64,000 nucleotides of DNA, from contig CM020618.1 of assembly GCA_009829735.1 (NCBI GenBank), positions 28,310,894 to 28,374,893 of the forward strand, read 5' to 3'. The number at the start of each line of letters is the position of its first letter. Position 1 is the stretch's first letter. Source of the DNA: Pyropia yezoensis. Lineage: Eukaryota; Rhodophyta; Bangiophyceae; Bangiales; Bangiaceae. A program made the translations under genes and the position numbers. The notes beneath the pieces are model-generated. The model was not told the DNA's origin. It saw only the letters and a list, made by a program, of their open reading frames with translations, and ran no database searches. Of the stretch, positions 23,033 to 33,906 are shown piece after piece.

Positions 23033-24385
23033 GGAGGGAACGGTCGCTACCTCTGGTTCGGTGCGACAACTTTCGACTGGGCGACGGCGGTGCACCATCA
23101 ACATCGGGCGACAAGGTGGGTTGCTCGTGCCATCGCACCGTGGTCGTCGCGTTAAAAGGGAAGGAGTTGATCTTATGTTAAGTGCTACTCATGCGCCAAG
23201 TCACCGAGTACTGGAAGAGTACATACTACAAGGCGGCAAGGTCCTTAATGTATTTTATGTGGGGAATGCGATTATGAGTAGTGGTTGGTGGTAAAGGAGA
23301 GACAACCACGTCATCAGGAGAAATGCTTTTTGAATTGACATCGGATGGCCACTTGAGAGCGTGACAAGTCGTGTACATCATGTGTACACGCATGAACTAC
23401 GTGGGCCTCCCTCATAGAATTGAATGTCGTATATGTGGCCCCCCCATTGAAGAGCGACCACTACACCCCCTTTGGGGCCGCTGCGACCCACAACGTCACC
23501 AGGACGGTGTGCGGGCGGACCCTCTCTCTCGACCACTCTCGCCGCTCTCCGCCCCCTCGTGCAGCCACCTCTGGCCACCCCCCCCTCCCCGCTGCTCCAA
23601 ACCTCCACGCAACCCCCCACTGCCGTGTGCCGCCACCGCCGCCGAGGGGGGGGTAAGGTGCTCGCCACGGGCGGTGGTGGGCTGCTAGCCGAAGACACCC
23701 TCTCACTCCCCCCCCTCCCCTCATCCTCTTCGCCCCCCGCCGCGCCCGTGTACCTATCCCCGACCCGAGCCGTGGTCCAGTGCTGCTGCGCGCCGCGAGG
23801 CCGCCTCCCTCCCCATCTCTCTGCCGCCGCCGCGGCGACAGCAGCGGGACTGGCACGCGATACGCGTCCGCATTCCCTCCTCGACGCCCTCTCCCACGTC
23901 GGTTGCGGCAACCGCGTCGTTGCCGTCGGCTGCCCTTCTGCCCCATAGGTCGTTACCTTGCCACTGCCCGTGCGTCGTGGTCTTCGACCGCGCCGCCCTT
24001 ACCTTTCTCATCACCGTGGCTGCCGCCTCCCCGCTGCCGCCGCGTCTCAACGTTGTTACTCTTGCCACTTCGCCCCATCTGGGACGCGCTACCGCCGCCG
24101 TCCAAAGAGCTGTGTGCTGGCGTCGTGTGGTGCGGCCGCCGCTGGCGCGCTGCCACCCAACCGCCGGGTGCCTTCAGCTATCTACCTCGCTTAGCCGGTA
24201 GTCTGCATTTTTTTTTCCTGTTTCCCTTTCTTGTTTTCGTTCCCTATCTCCGCGCTCTCTTGGGCGACATCCCGTACTTCCCTCTCCCCTGCCCGTCCCC
24301 GCTTGCCCTGGGCCCCGCCCCTGCCGCCGCTGCGGCTACCGTCGCGGCTTTCGCTGCCTCCACTACCGCCGCTCCCGACAACGCC
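23033..24385. other. Intergenic region, no gene supported
   Basis: The first 400 bp (23150-23450) are relatively AT-rich and may act as the promoter of eIF3b copy B. The rest is C/G-rich with pyrimidine-rich stretches leading into the gene at 24386. No protein-like frame stands out. Confidence 0.45.
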
Positions 24386-25578
24386 ATGACGCTCCCTCGC
24401 CACGCCTGTCGCCGTGCGGCGGGCGGGGGTGTGGCGGCCGACCTGGACCGCGTCCGCCGGCGGGTGGCTCGGCGGGCGCGGAGCTTTGCGCGCCGCGCCG
24501 CGGCAGCGGCCGACGGCGAGGCGAGCGCACCGGGGGGTGGTGACTGGAGTGACGCTAGCTCGGTCGAGTCGCTGGACCTGTCGCTGGGGGATGAGGGGGG
24601 TGGTCTGGGTGTCGAAGGGATGGGCGACGCTGCCGGCGGCGGCGGTGGTGGCGGGGGCCCCACCGCTTTGGCTGACATCCCCGCTGATGCGGACGTGGCC
24701 ACGGTGGTGTCAGTGGCGGTGGAAGCCGTGGACCTCCCCCCCGTTGAGCTGTGGGGAGGGGGTGAGGGGGGGGGGGGGGGGTGCTGCTCGTGCCGCCGCC
24801 TTCCCCACCGTCGCCCATGGTGCGCACGCCGTCATTGTCCCCGCCGCCTCCTCTGGGGCGGCAGGGGCGGGCAGTCGCCGCGGGGGGCGCCCCCGCCGCC
24901 GCTTGGGGCAGCGGCGCCCCGCGCGTCAATCCCCGTCGCGGCGGTGGCGGTGGCAGCGGCGGTGGCGGCGGCGGCGGCGGCGGCGGTGGTGGTGGTGGCG
25001 CGCTGCGGGCAGGGGGGACCACCACCCCCCGTCGCCGAACAGGCAGCGGTATTGGCGGCGGCTTTGGGCGTGCGGGTGGCGGGGGTGGGGGTGGGGGTGG
25101 GCGCCCTCCTCGCCGGGGCGCCATCAGCGCCGCACGCATGCTGCTACTCTTCCCCCCTGGAAAGGCGGCGCTTGCGTCGGTGGTGGTGGAGGGCATCCCC
25201 GACCCCGAGGAGCTCGACGCGGGCGGCGCCGTGGCGGTGGGGGAGGTGGAGAATGATGCGAGCATGCTCGAGGCCCTGGACGCTGAGGCGGATGGCCGCT
25301 TCCCCAATGCAGTACGGGTGCTCCAAGACGAGGATGTGGATGATGAGGAGGAGGATGGATTGGAGGGGCTGGGAGGGGGGGGGGCGCCTTCGGCGACGAC
25401 AGCGGGGGCGAGTGCAGGGCGGTCTGTGGGCGCGGTCGCCGGCGCGGGCGCGGGGGGGGAGGGCGGCACGGAGGGGCGGACCCACCCCCTGGCGGTGCCC
25501 GCTGATGTGGTGGAGGTGAGAGAAGTGGGGGGGTGGCCGCTACTGGTGGCCGCGCCCCCAATGCGGAGGGGGTTGTGA
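24386..25578 (+). CDS. Unrecognised acidic, Gly/Ala-rich protein with frame break
   Basis: ATG at 24386 (MTLPRHACRRA) opens a frame with an Arg-rich segment, an acidic Ser/Asp patch (DWSDASSVESLDLSLGDE) and ADIPADADVATVVSVAVEAVD. At the run of 16 G (24766-24781) the protein-like frame changes to one that continues as VLLVPPPSPPSPMVRTPS, a Gly-rich stretch, then AARMLLLFPPGKAALASVVVEGIP, an acidic region (DEDVDDEEEDGLEG) and a stop at 25576-25578. A one-base length error in the G run would give a single protein of about 397 residues. No domain is recognised; function is unknown. Confidence 0.4.
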
Positions 25579-26443
25579 CCCCACCGGGGGGGCGGGGGGA
25601 GCGAGACGCAGGGCATCAGGAGCGTCACTTGGCACCTGGCGCTACACACGCAGGACGTCGTGATGGGTGCCGCTGGTGGGTGTCGAGTGGCGGCGTGGAG
25701 GGCTGCCGTGTGATGTTCTGGTCAGCGCCTTGTTGCTTTGTTCTTTCTTCCCTCTCTTGTTCGTGATGCTGGAGGTGGATGGTACGGGTGCCGGCATCGA
25801 GTGCGTGCATGTTGCTGGTGCGTAGCCGTTGCGTAGTAGGGCGGGATCTACGGGTGCTGGTGCGTTGCGCGACGCCCCTGCTGGTAGACTCCCAGTGTGT
25901 CAATGTGGATTGCGCACCGGTCATGCATAAGCGGTTGGGTTCGGCCTTGCGCCGTTCACCATTTCCCCAAGCCCATCCTCGTCAAGTCCGGTGCTTGCGT
26001 GGGACGCCATCAGCCTCAAGCCCATCCCTGAAGGCAGCTCAAGCCCATCCCTGAGGGCAGCTCAAGCCCATCCCTGAGGGCAGCTCAAGCCCATCCATGA
26101 ACTGAAGTGGGAGAGTAGCTATGGGTGTGTCCCCGCTGTGCCTGCGGAGCGCATTGTAGTCCAAACGAAGCCACTGTCCCCAGATCTAAGGAAAAAAGAG
26201 GCACATGGAAGAAACTCTGTAGGTATCGCAACTGCCCGCTCCCCACGCCGACAGGCAGGTCGTTGGTAAAAAACAGGTGGACGAGAACCATTCCCGTCGG
26301 ACGCCCCCAACCCACGCAAACTAGCAGATGCGACGAACGTGTCAAAGAAAGCGACACCACTGGCCAGCGCCCCCCCCATCGCAAGAAGAGAAGTTCTACA
26401 AGTGAGGGCGCCCCCGCCTCACGACTGCACGACGGTGTCGAAC
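25579..26443. other. Intergenic region between convergent genes
   Basis: Moderate-GC sequence between the unknown plus-strand gene and psb27 (minus), so it holds both 3' ends. It contains the 23-bp tandem repeats at 26018-26100. No gene is supported. Confidence 0.5.
26018..26100. repeat. 23-bp tandem repeat, 3.6 copies
   Basis: Units of 23 bp (core AAGCCCATCCCTGAGGGC) at 26018-26040, 26041-26063 and 26064-26086 plus a 14-bp partial unit. Copies differ at only one or two positions. It lies about 340 bp past the psb27 stop codon. Confidence 0.85.
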
Positions 26444-27548
26444 TTAGCGCCCGCGGGCAATCGCCCTCTCAATCTCCGAGAACTGCTGCGACAGGCGCTT
26501 CTTCCGCTTCTCCGGCACAGGGTAGGCCGCTCCGTACGACGCGTAGTGACCCGACAGGGTGTTGATGGCCGTGTAGAGGGTAGAAAAGGAGACCGAGCCG
26601 CTCACCTTCCCGTTGCGGCGATACAGCGCGACGAAGTCATTCATCTGCTTGCGCGACTTGTTCACCGTGTCCGCCATGCCGGGGGTGCCGCGGGCCAGAC
26701 CAGTCACGGCCTTGAGGTTGTTCAGCATCACTTTGGCGTCTGTAGATCGATGACGGAATCAATAGCAAGGTACAGCAACACAAACAGACGCCACAACATC
26801 GCCACCAAGTGCGAAACAAAGCCACAAAATGCATCAGAACATTGTCAGATACCGATGCGTACAGGCATGCACAGCGAAGATCGATAGTTGCGCTGCTCAG
26901 CTCGACAACCGCAGTCAACCAACCTGTCCTTCATGCACCCCGTCGGCGCACGTTGCGCATCCACCGACAGACACCAAAACCTCGCTGGCCTGCCTCAACC
27001 CCACCGAAGAAAGGGGGAAACAAAAAAATCAAACGAAGCTCCTCCAGCGTCGCTCACAATCCCCGCCTCTCCCCCGCACGCATCAACCTACCCGTGGTGT
27101 AGTCCCCAGTAATGGAGAAGTCTGTGGCGACAAACGCCGGCGGGGCTGCAGGTGCCGCGGCCTTCACCGCCTCCACAGCCTTCGCGGGAGCCTCCACGGC
27201 CTTTGCTGCGGTAGTCTCCACGGCCTTGGCGGGAGCCTCTACGGCCTTTGCAGTAGCCTCCACGGCCTTCTCGGAAGCCTCCACCACTGACGACGCGGCC
27301 GACGAGACCGCAGACGAGGCCGACGACGCCGCCTCCTCGACCGCCTTTGGCGCCTCGATGACGGCCGCCTCGTCAGCCCACACGGCCGGCACGACCGCGG
27401 CAGCAGCGGCAGCGGCGGCCAAGCCCAGCAACCCACGGCGGCTGAGCGGGGCGGCCGCCATGGTCACCACCCCCGACCGGGTGGCGGTGGCGGGCCGGAC
27501 AGCGCGGGCGCTGGACAGCGCCGCGGGCGCGCCGACAAAGGCCACCAT
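26444..27548 (-). CDS. psb27: Photosystem II assembly protein Psb27
   Basis: Two exons: 27548-27092 and 26739-26444, with a 352-bp intron (CCACGG|gtaggt, tctacag|ACGCC). The splice yields DYTTDAKVMLNNL and a 250-residue protein. The C-terminal ~110 residues are Psb27: NKSRKQMNDFVALYRRNG, GSVSFSTLYTAINTLSGHYA, PVPEKRKKRLSQQFSEIE and a final RGR. Residues 1-59 form a bipartite presequence: a plastid transit region, then a twin-arginine motif (SRRGLLGLAAAAAAAAVV) ending in VWA|DEA, which suggests Tat-type export to the thylakoid lumen. Between them lies an unusual ~75-residue Ala-rich linker with repeated AKAVE(A/T) motifs, making this protein about 75 residues longer than typical forms. Psb27 binds CP43 during photosystem II assembly and repair. 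Confidence 0.95.
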
Positions 27549-28016
27549 GACGGTGGGTGGCGGGGGGCGCCGGGGGGAGGGGGGTGGAGGAGAGAAACGG
27601 CAAAGGGGATCGGGGGTCTTGGAGACGGGATGGTGCGGGCGATGGTGTGGTGGGGGCTGTGCGGGTGGCGGCGGGGTGGGGCGTGTCGGTGGAGGCGATG
27701 CTGGCCACAGCGCGTGGGGACACTCGCCTGGGACGCATCCCAGCGACACGCTCGTTTCAGCGAGATTGGAGAGGGCTCGAGATCGCCATTGGAGAGGTCC
27801 GCGGCGAATAGCAACGAATAGTGTCTTCGAAACGAAAGCGCCCGTTATGTTTTGGGTCGAGCCAATCAACGCTCAGCTCTTGCAAGGTTGCAGTCATCAA
27901 GTACTACGTGCTTCCTCCAAAAAGTGGACGTTGACAGAGGCGCGAGTCGCCAATTAGGTCATCCCTACCGCTGCCACGTGCATGCAATTGGCTCGGCCTT
28001 ACCGCTGCCACGTGCA
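27549..28016 (-). promoter_or_regulatory. psb27 upstream region with paired G-boxes
   Basis: A 17-bp sequence (TACCGCTGCCACGTGCA) occurs twice, at 27966-27982 and 28000-28016, 34 bp apart. Each contains CACGTG (27975-27980 and 28009-28014), the G-box bound by bZIP/bHLH factors in plants. They lie about 430-470 bp upstream of the psb27 start codon. Control of psb27 is inferred from position only. Confidence 0.4.
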
Positions 28017-31000
28017 CACGAATTGTCTTGCGCCATGGCTCACGACCGAATACCCTCGGGCAAGTCCCACGTCGTGCAGTGGCGCTTCATGTGCGCGCGC
28101 AAGGCTACAGCGGCGCTTGTCCCAGATCCGGTGGCTGCCACCGATCCGTGGCCTATTCTCTTTGCATTCTACTACTATTTGTACTTGCGACAGTGGTGCT
28201 GTGATGAAGAGCTTACGGCGCCAGCCGCTCTCCAGTCCCCCTAGCTAGCTCCCAAACAAGCACGCGACGCAAGAGAAAGCACCTGGCCCGCGCCGCCCGT
28301 GATCCGGTACGTAGCATTGCTACGGCCGGGCTGCCGCCCCCGCTATCATCCGTGCGCAGTCTGCAGACGGATCTGATCTGCAGCCGGTGGGTCCTCCTGC
28401 CGCACCTCTCTCCCACTGGCGAGGTCAACTCCACCCCCTCCACGTCCCCCCCCAGCCCCGACCCCCCCGCTGAACGCACACTGTGCCGGCCTCATTTACA
28501 GCACTGGCTCGTCGGGACACGCACCACGCACCAACCATTTCCCCTCCCCCCCCTCTCCCCCCCCCGCCGCCTGCTCCCTATTCCGCTCTATACGCAACCG
28601 ACTCGGGACACGCACCAAGCAATAAGCACCCTCTCCTCATCCGTCCCCCCCCGTCCCCCCCCCCCGCCACACCCCCCCCAGCGACAACTGTCGCTAAATA
28701 GCTAGCTAGGTGTGGCTGGTTGGGGCCTGTCTGACCGCGACTGCCCACGCCGAGAGCGCACACGGATCTCTGTCACGCACACGAGTGGCGGGCACCTGGG
28801 GGGGTGTCTGGTCTGACAAGTAGGGGGGACGCTCCCCCCCCCCCCCCCCCCTGTCAAAGCCCTCCACCATGTAGCCAGAGCACGTCCGCCCTTCCGCGCT
28901 GTGCGAGCTTGCCGAGAGGGGAAAAGAAAAAGCGCGCCAACGGCACCGCCACCGTTGCGAGCTCCGCACACCCGCACGGCACACTGCGCGACGCAACTGG
29001 GAAGCTGCAGCGCAAGCAGGCCGTGACGTTGGCCACCCTGTTTTTTGTTGTCTTTTCCTCTTGTTTTGCATCAGCCCCCGCCGCGGACAGAGGGAGGCTG
29101 GCCCACCACTTTGGTATGCAGAAAGGGAGAGAGGGGTGAGAGGAGGGGGGAGGGAGGGGGAGAGGAGCCAGTGGCTTGGCGTAGAGCCCCTCCCTCCCCC
29201 GCCGCCCCCCTCAGTGCCGCGCCTCGTGCCGCCGTCCGTTGACAGCAGGTGGTGGCGCAGGGGGGCTCCCCTCTGGCAACCACCATTGGCCACTCTACCA
29301 AAGATCCTCTCGGCGCGCTCCCGCGGATGATCCTCGGGGTGGGGGTGGGGGGCACGGTTTTGCCGGATCTGTGGGCCAGGGGACGGCGACACCGACCACG
29401 ACTAGCGGGCCCCCGCCTCGTGCAGGGGCTGCTGCTGCCCCCCACCCGCCGCCCGGTCCCGCCAGTGGCCCGATTCGCACACCCGATTCACGCAGGGGCC
29501 GTTGGGCCGGCATCCACCACCACCACCCCCACCACCACCACAACCCTTTCCCCCACCCCCCCCCTTTCTCAAGCTTTATGTACTGTACAGTGCAGCCCAG
29601 CTCCGTGTGGGATCCCCGCCGCGGCAAAGCGGGCCCCTCCAGATCACCCCCAGTTAAGGGCGGACATTAGAGTTCAGATGGATTATTGCATTACATCCAA
29701 CACGTGCCACGTTCGGGCGACTTCTCTCTCGATACGGCTTCCTGGTTGGACGAGAGAAAAGATATACGACCATACGCAGCAAGAAAAAAAGAAGCAAGAA
29801 CACAAAAGAAATAACAAGAGAAAAAAGAGGTACAGCCGTATCTCTTCCGTAGCACAGAAAAATGCCCCGTAAAGAGGGACATTTTTTCCATACATAAAAA
29901 GTCAATGGTTCAAAGTGGTTCGGCAATTAGTCCGCGCGCGAATGCAACTTTCAGGGGCTCTCGCACTTGTATATAAGTTAAGTTTTACAATTCTCCCGGG
30001 AATCCGTCTGATCCACAGCGCAAATCGAACGGCCCCACCCGCTCCTGCCAGAGCCCACGGTCAGATCCGGACATGAGAGCGAAAGGACAAGGAAGCAGCA
30101 GCGGAGGAGGCCGAAGCAGAGGCCGACGATGCCTTGCTCGCTGCTGCAGAGGAAATGTGCCTTGCCATTTTGCTTGACGATTAAAGATACACTGGCTGTT
30201 CTTTCACATGACCTGTGTACTCTGGACATTCCTTTGTACATCTTCCAGGCTCCTATGTCTTCGCTCAGGTGCCCCGTGTGCGACTTGCGCGCATGCCGAG
30301 GAGGAAGATACGACGACCAACCCATGAAAGAGACCTTCTGGGATGCGGGGAAATAACTGAGCTGCTCTTGTTCCCGTGCAACGATCCCCTTCCGCCTTAG
30401 AGGACCTACTCCCCCTTGGCTGTCTTGTGTGACTTCGTCGTTGCTGTGGCGATGCCCGTGAGGCCCTGTGCGCTTTTTCATTGAGAAGAAATGTGCTGAT
30501 TCCATGTCGATTTTCTACGCAAGAGGCCCTCCAGAGCAGCCCCAGGCAGCTGTGCTCCATTTCTCATCAGACACGTCGCTTGAACCCTGGAATAGTGTGA
30601 CAATTTTCAGTATATGCCATATTTGCTCCTGACACAGCGCTCTGGGCCAATGGCTGATCCGGAATCGCTCTGAACTCTAGTGTCCGCTCTGGGCACGCCT
30701 TAACTGGGGGTGAGATATCGATAAGGGTTGATAGGGCCAAGGGGGGGGGGGTTGGCGGGGGAGAGTGGTGGGTGGCGTGGGGGGGGGAGCACGGATCAGC
30801 ACCCTGTATTACATGATGCGATACAGGAGGGCTTTTAAGCCCTAAGCCAAAGCGCTTTGGGGGGGCAAGTCGATTTTGGGAGAGCGGGGGACGGCCCCCT
30901 TTCTTGGCGATGGCGCTGGCCTTGCCGTTGGCGGGAACCCACCGTCCCCCCTTGACCTTCTCTTGTGGCTTTGGCCGCCAGCAGCCGACGAGCGGCACCG

Positions 31001-32109
31001 CCGAAGCGCCCCCCCCCCGCCAACTTCCCCCGTGTCCGTCTGCCCCCCTCCCACCCACCAGGCAGCGGCGGCTGTAACCCTCTGCCACCCGCACTGTCCC
31101 CCCCACCCGCCAAGGGGACAAAACCCCCGCCGTCTATTCGCTGGCGGGTGGCCGACCACCGGTCATCGCCACCCCCCTCCGCACCGCCGGCCAAAGGGGG
31201 GGGGCGCACCGAGAGGGGGTGGTTGGCAGGGACATGCGTCGACACGCGTGGGCGGCGGGGAGCTGTGGGTGCGGGCGAGGGGCGGCGGGGGGGGGGGGGG
31301 GTGCAGCGAACCAGACGGCAGCCGCCACGCCACCACCGTGGGGAACCAAAAGGCCGCCACGCCACCACCGCGGGCAACTAAAAGGGGATGCCCCTCGTCG
31401 GTGTGGGTAGCCGCCCGCCGCGGGTTCCGGGTGTAATGCCCGTCGTAGGGGTTTGGGGGGGGAGGGGGGGGGCGGGGGGTTTGCCTATCTATGGGCGCGG
31501 GGCGGCAATGCAAAAACGGAGGCAGACAGCATACCCCACCGATCCGACCCCCCTGCGCGCCCCCCCCCCCCCCCCCCCTCGGCAACGTGGTGGGCCCGCC
31601 AGCCCCACCCGACCGCTGCTGGCCATCCGTCTTGGCAGCGGCGGCGGCGGCGACGGCGGCGGTGGCCACGGCGGCCGTGGCGGCGGTGGGGACCGACGCG
31701 GCCGGCTGGGGGGGGCAACCAGACGGGCACGCAGCGCCCCCCGCGGCGGCCAGCGGCGGGCTCTACCGCGCCAGACCGGCGCGGGGTCACCTGCAATGGC
31801 GACGCTGGAAACACCCCCCCCCCCCCCCCCCGCGCCACCCCCCACCGGTCGGGGGGACCTGCCCACAGAGGGGGGTGGGCAGCGATGCCCAGCCGCTGGA
31901 CCGCGCCCATATAACCGCCTGACAACATAACTGGACCGCCGGCCGCCCGAAAAGGTAGTCTGAGTCATCGTTGACGCGCAGGCTCGTACCCTTGACAGAC
32001 GCGTCCAGCCTGGCTTCCTGCCCTCCCAACCTGCCTCCCCCCGCCCCCCCACCAACCACACTCCCGCTCCCCGCGTACCTCCCACCGTGCACCACCTCCC
32101 ATTCTAGGC
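28017..32109. other. Long intergenic region, no gene supported
   Basis: About 4.1 kb. Parts 28200-29650 and 30700-32100 are GC-rich with many C/G runs and overlapping open frames on both strands that do not look like protein. Part 29650-30700 is clearly AT-richer, has TATATAA near 29970 and carries a 175-codon minus frame (30505-29978) of mixed, non-repetitive composition that I do not recognise. The last few hundred bases should hold the promoter of the Cys-repeat gene. Confidence 0.4.
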
Positions 32110-33906
32110 ATGGCGCGCATTACCGCCGCCCTGCTCGGCGCCGTTGCCGCGAGCGTGGCGGTCGCCGCCTCGGCGGCGACCATCCCCCAGGCGGGCCGTA
32201 CCTGGTACAGCTCGGGCGGCAGCAGCGCCGGCGTTGTCACCCACGGCAGCGTCGTTGTGGGCTCTGGCGGCAGCGGCGCTGGCAGCGGCACGCCGCAGGT
32301 GGTGTTTGTGACGAGCCCGTCGTCCTCGTCGGGGGGCAGGGGCACGACGACGACGACCACCGTTGGCGCCCACAACCCGTCGACGACAACGACGACGACG
32401 ACGGTGGTGGTGTCTGGTGGCGGCAGCAGCAGCGGCGGCGGCGGCGGTAGCTCCCATGGTGTGGTCACCTCGGGGTTGCCCGTGGTGATTATTGAGGACA
32501 CGCCGACCCTGCCCGTGGTGGTTATCACTGACGAGCCGGAAGTCCCGACGGTGGTGCTCCCCGACGAGACGGCGACGGCGGTGGTGGTTGCGTCGGCCAA
32601 GCCCACGGCGGCGCCGACGCCCAAGTGCGTGGCTCAGACGGTCAATGGCGTGCGGTGCCCGTGCGTAAAGAACAAGGTGGTGTGCCCGACGGCGGCGCCG
32701 ACGGTGGCGCCGACGCCCAAGTGCGTGGCCGAGACGGTCAATGGCGTACGGTGCCCGTGCGTAAAGAACAAGGTGGTGTGCCCGACGGCGGCGCCGACGG
32801 TGGCGCCGACGCCCAAGTGCGTGGCCGAGACGGTCAATGGCGTACGGTGCCCATGCGTAAAGAACAAGGTGGTGTGCCCGACGGCAGCGCCGACGGTGGC
32901 GCCGACGCCCAAGTGCGTGGCCGAGACGGTCAATGGCGTGCGATGCCCGTGCGTAAAGAACAAGGTGGTGTGCCCCACCCCCGAGCCCACCCCAGAGGTG
33001 GTGGAGATGACCGCCGCGCCGGTGCCCAAGTGCGTGGCCACCGAGGTGAATGGCGTCACCTGCCCGTGCTCTGGTGGCAAGCCCGTGTGCCCGCCGCCGA
33101 CGCCCACACCCGAGGAGGTGGAGGTGGTGGAAATGACCACCCCCCCGGCGCCGGCGTGCACGCCGACGGTGGTGAATGGCGTCGACTGCCCGTGTGTTGG
33201 CGGCACGCCCGTGTGCCCGGCGGCGGCGCCCACGGCGGCACCGACAGAGGTGGAGGTGGTGGAGACGACCACCGCCCCCGTCGTACCCGCGCCGGCGTGC
33301 ATGCCCAAGAAGGTGAATGGCGTCGACTGCCCGTGCAAGGACGGCAAGCTGGCCTGCCCTGCCGTTGCGCCAGCCGACGTTGACGTGGTGCCGGCGATCG
33401 TCGCGCCCGTTGCGCCCGTTGCGCCCATGACGCACGACATGGACGAGGAGGAGGTGCAAATGACGACTGGCCCCGCGCCGCCGGCGTGCGAGCCGACGGT
33501 GGTGAATGGCGTTGACTGCCCGTGTGTTGGCGGCACGCCCGTGTGCCCGACGCCCTCGCCGACGCCGGCAGCGGAAGAGGTGGAGGTGGTGGAAGCGACG
33601 ACCGCCCCCACCCTGACGGGGAAGACGGCGCCGGCGGCGGCGTCCATGACGCCCAAGCCCGTGCTGATGCCCGTTGCGCCGCCGACGCCCCGCCCCACCC
33701 CGTGCATCCCGGCCGAGCGGGGTGGCGTCACCTGTCCGTGTGTGAATGGGTCGCTCAAGTGCCCGACGCCGGCGGTGATGCCCGCCGCTGCCGAGATGGA
33801 GGCCAAGAAGACCGGCATGGACGAGGACGCGTCTGTGATGGCAGAGGTGGAGAAGGCTGTCGCGGGGGGGCCCATGCCGACCATGTCCGTGCATGCTGCT
33901 GCGTAG
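32110..33906 (+). CDS. Secreted protein with nine tetra-cysteine repeats
   Basis: A 598-residue single-exon protein. Residues 1-23 (MARITAALLGAVAASVAVAASAA) are a signal peptide. A Gly/Ser/Thr-rich linker follows to about residue 118, then a Val/Thr-rich segment with two LPVV(I/V)I units. From residue 171 to 552 there are nine copies of a 23-residue module with the strict pattern C-x9-C-P-C-x6-C-P and usually NGV before the second Cys; the first four are nearly alike at 32-residue spacing, the rest are separated by acidic Pro/Thr-rich linkers (e.g. EEVEVVEMTT). A final ~46 residues lack cysteines. I do not recognise the module. An extracellular matrix, adhesive or metal-binding role is inferred from secretion, cysteines and Pro/Thr linkers. 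Confidence 0.8.
   Translation: MARITAALLGAVAASVAVAASAATIPQAGRTWYSSGGSSAGVVTHGSVVVGSGGSGAGSGTPQVVFVTSPSSSSGGRGTTTTTTVGAHNPSTTTTTTTVVVSGGGSSSGGGGGSSHGVVTSGLPVVIIEDTPTLPVVVITDEPEVPTVVLPDETATAVVVASAKPTAAPTPKCVAQTVNGVRCPCVKNKVVCPTAAPTVAPTPKCVAETVNGVRCPCVKNKVVCPTAAPTVAPTPKCVAETVNGVRCPCVKNKVVCPTAAPTVAPTPKCVAETVNGVRCPCVKNKVVCPTPEPTPEVVEMTAAPVPKCVATEVNGVTCPCSGGKPVCPPPTPTPEEVEVVEMTTPPAPACTPTVVNGVDCPCVGGTPVCPAAAPTAAPTEVEVVETTTAPVVPAPACMPKKVNGVDCPCKDGKLACPAVAPADVDVVPAIVAPVAPVAPMTHDMDEEEVQMTTGPAPPACEPTVVNGVDCPCVGGTPVCPTPSPTPAAEEVEVVEATTAPTLTGKTAPAAASMTPKPVLMPVAPPTPRPTPCIPAERGGVTCPCVNGSLKCPTPAVMPAAAEMEAKKTGMDEDASVMAEVEKAVAGGPMPTMSVHAAA
32620..33765 (+). repeat. Tetra-cysteine module array (9 units)
   Basis: DNA-level tandem repeats of 96 bp cover 32620-32976 (first four modules, nearly alike), followed by five diverged modules up to 33765. 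The gradient from near-perfect to diverged copies suggests recent expansion of the N-terminal part of the array. Confidence 0.85.

Noticed and set aside
29895..29935. Possible tRNA T-arm (GGTTCAAA-like)
   Set aside because: No acceptor stem, D-arm or anticodon arm could be built around it.
32620..32976. CRISPR-like array
   Set aside because: The 96-bp units are contiguous coding repeats without spacers, inside a secreted eukaryotic protein.
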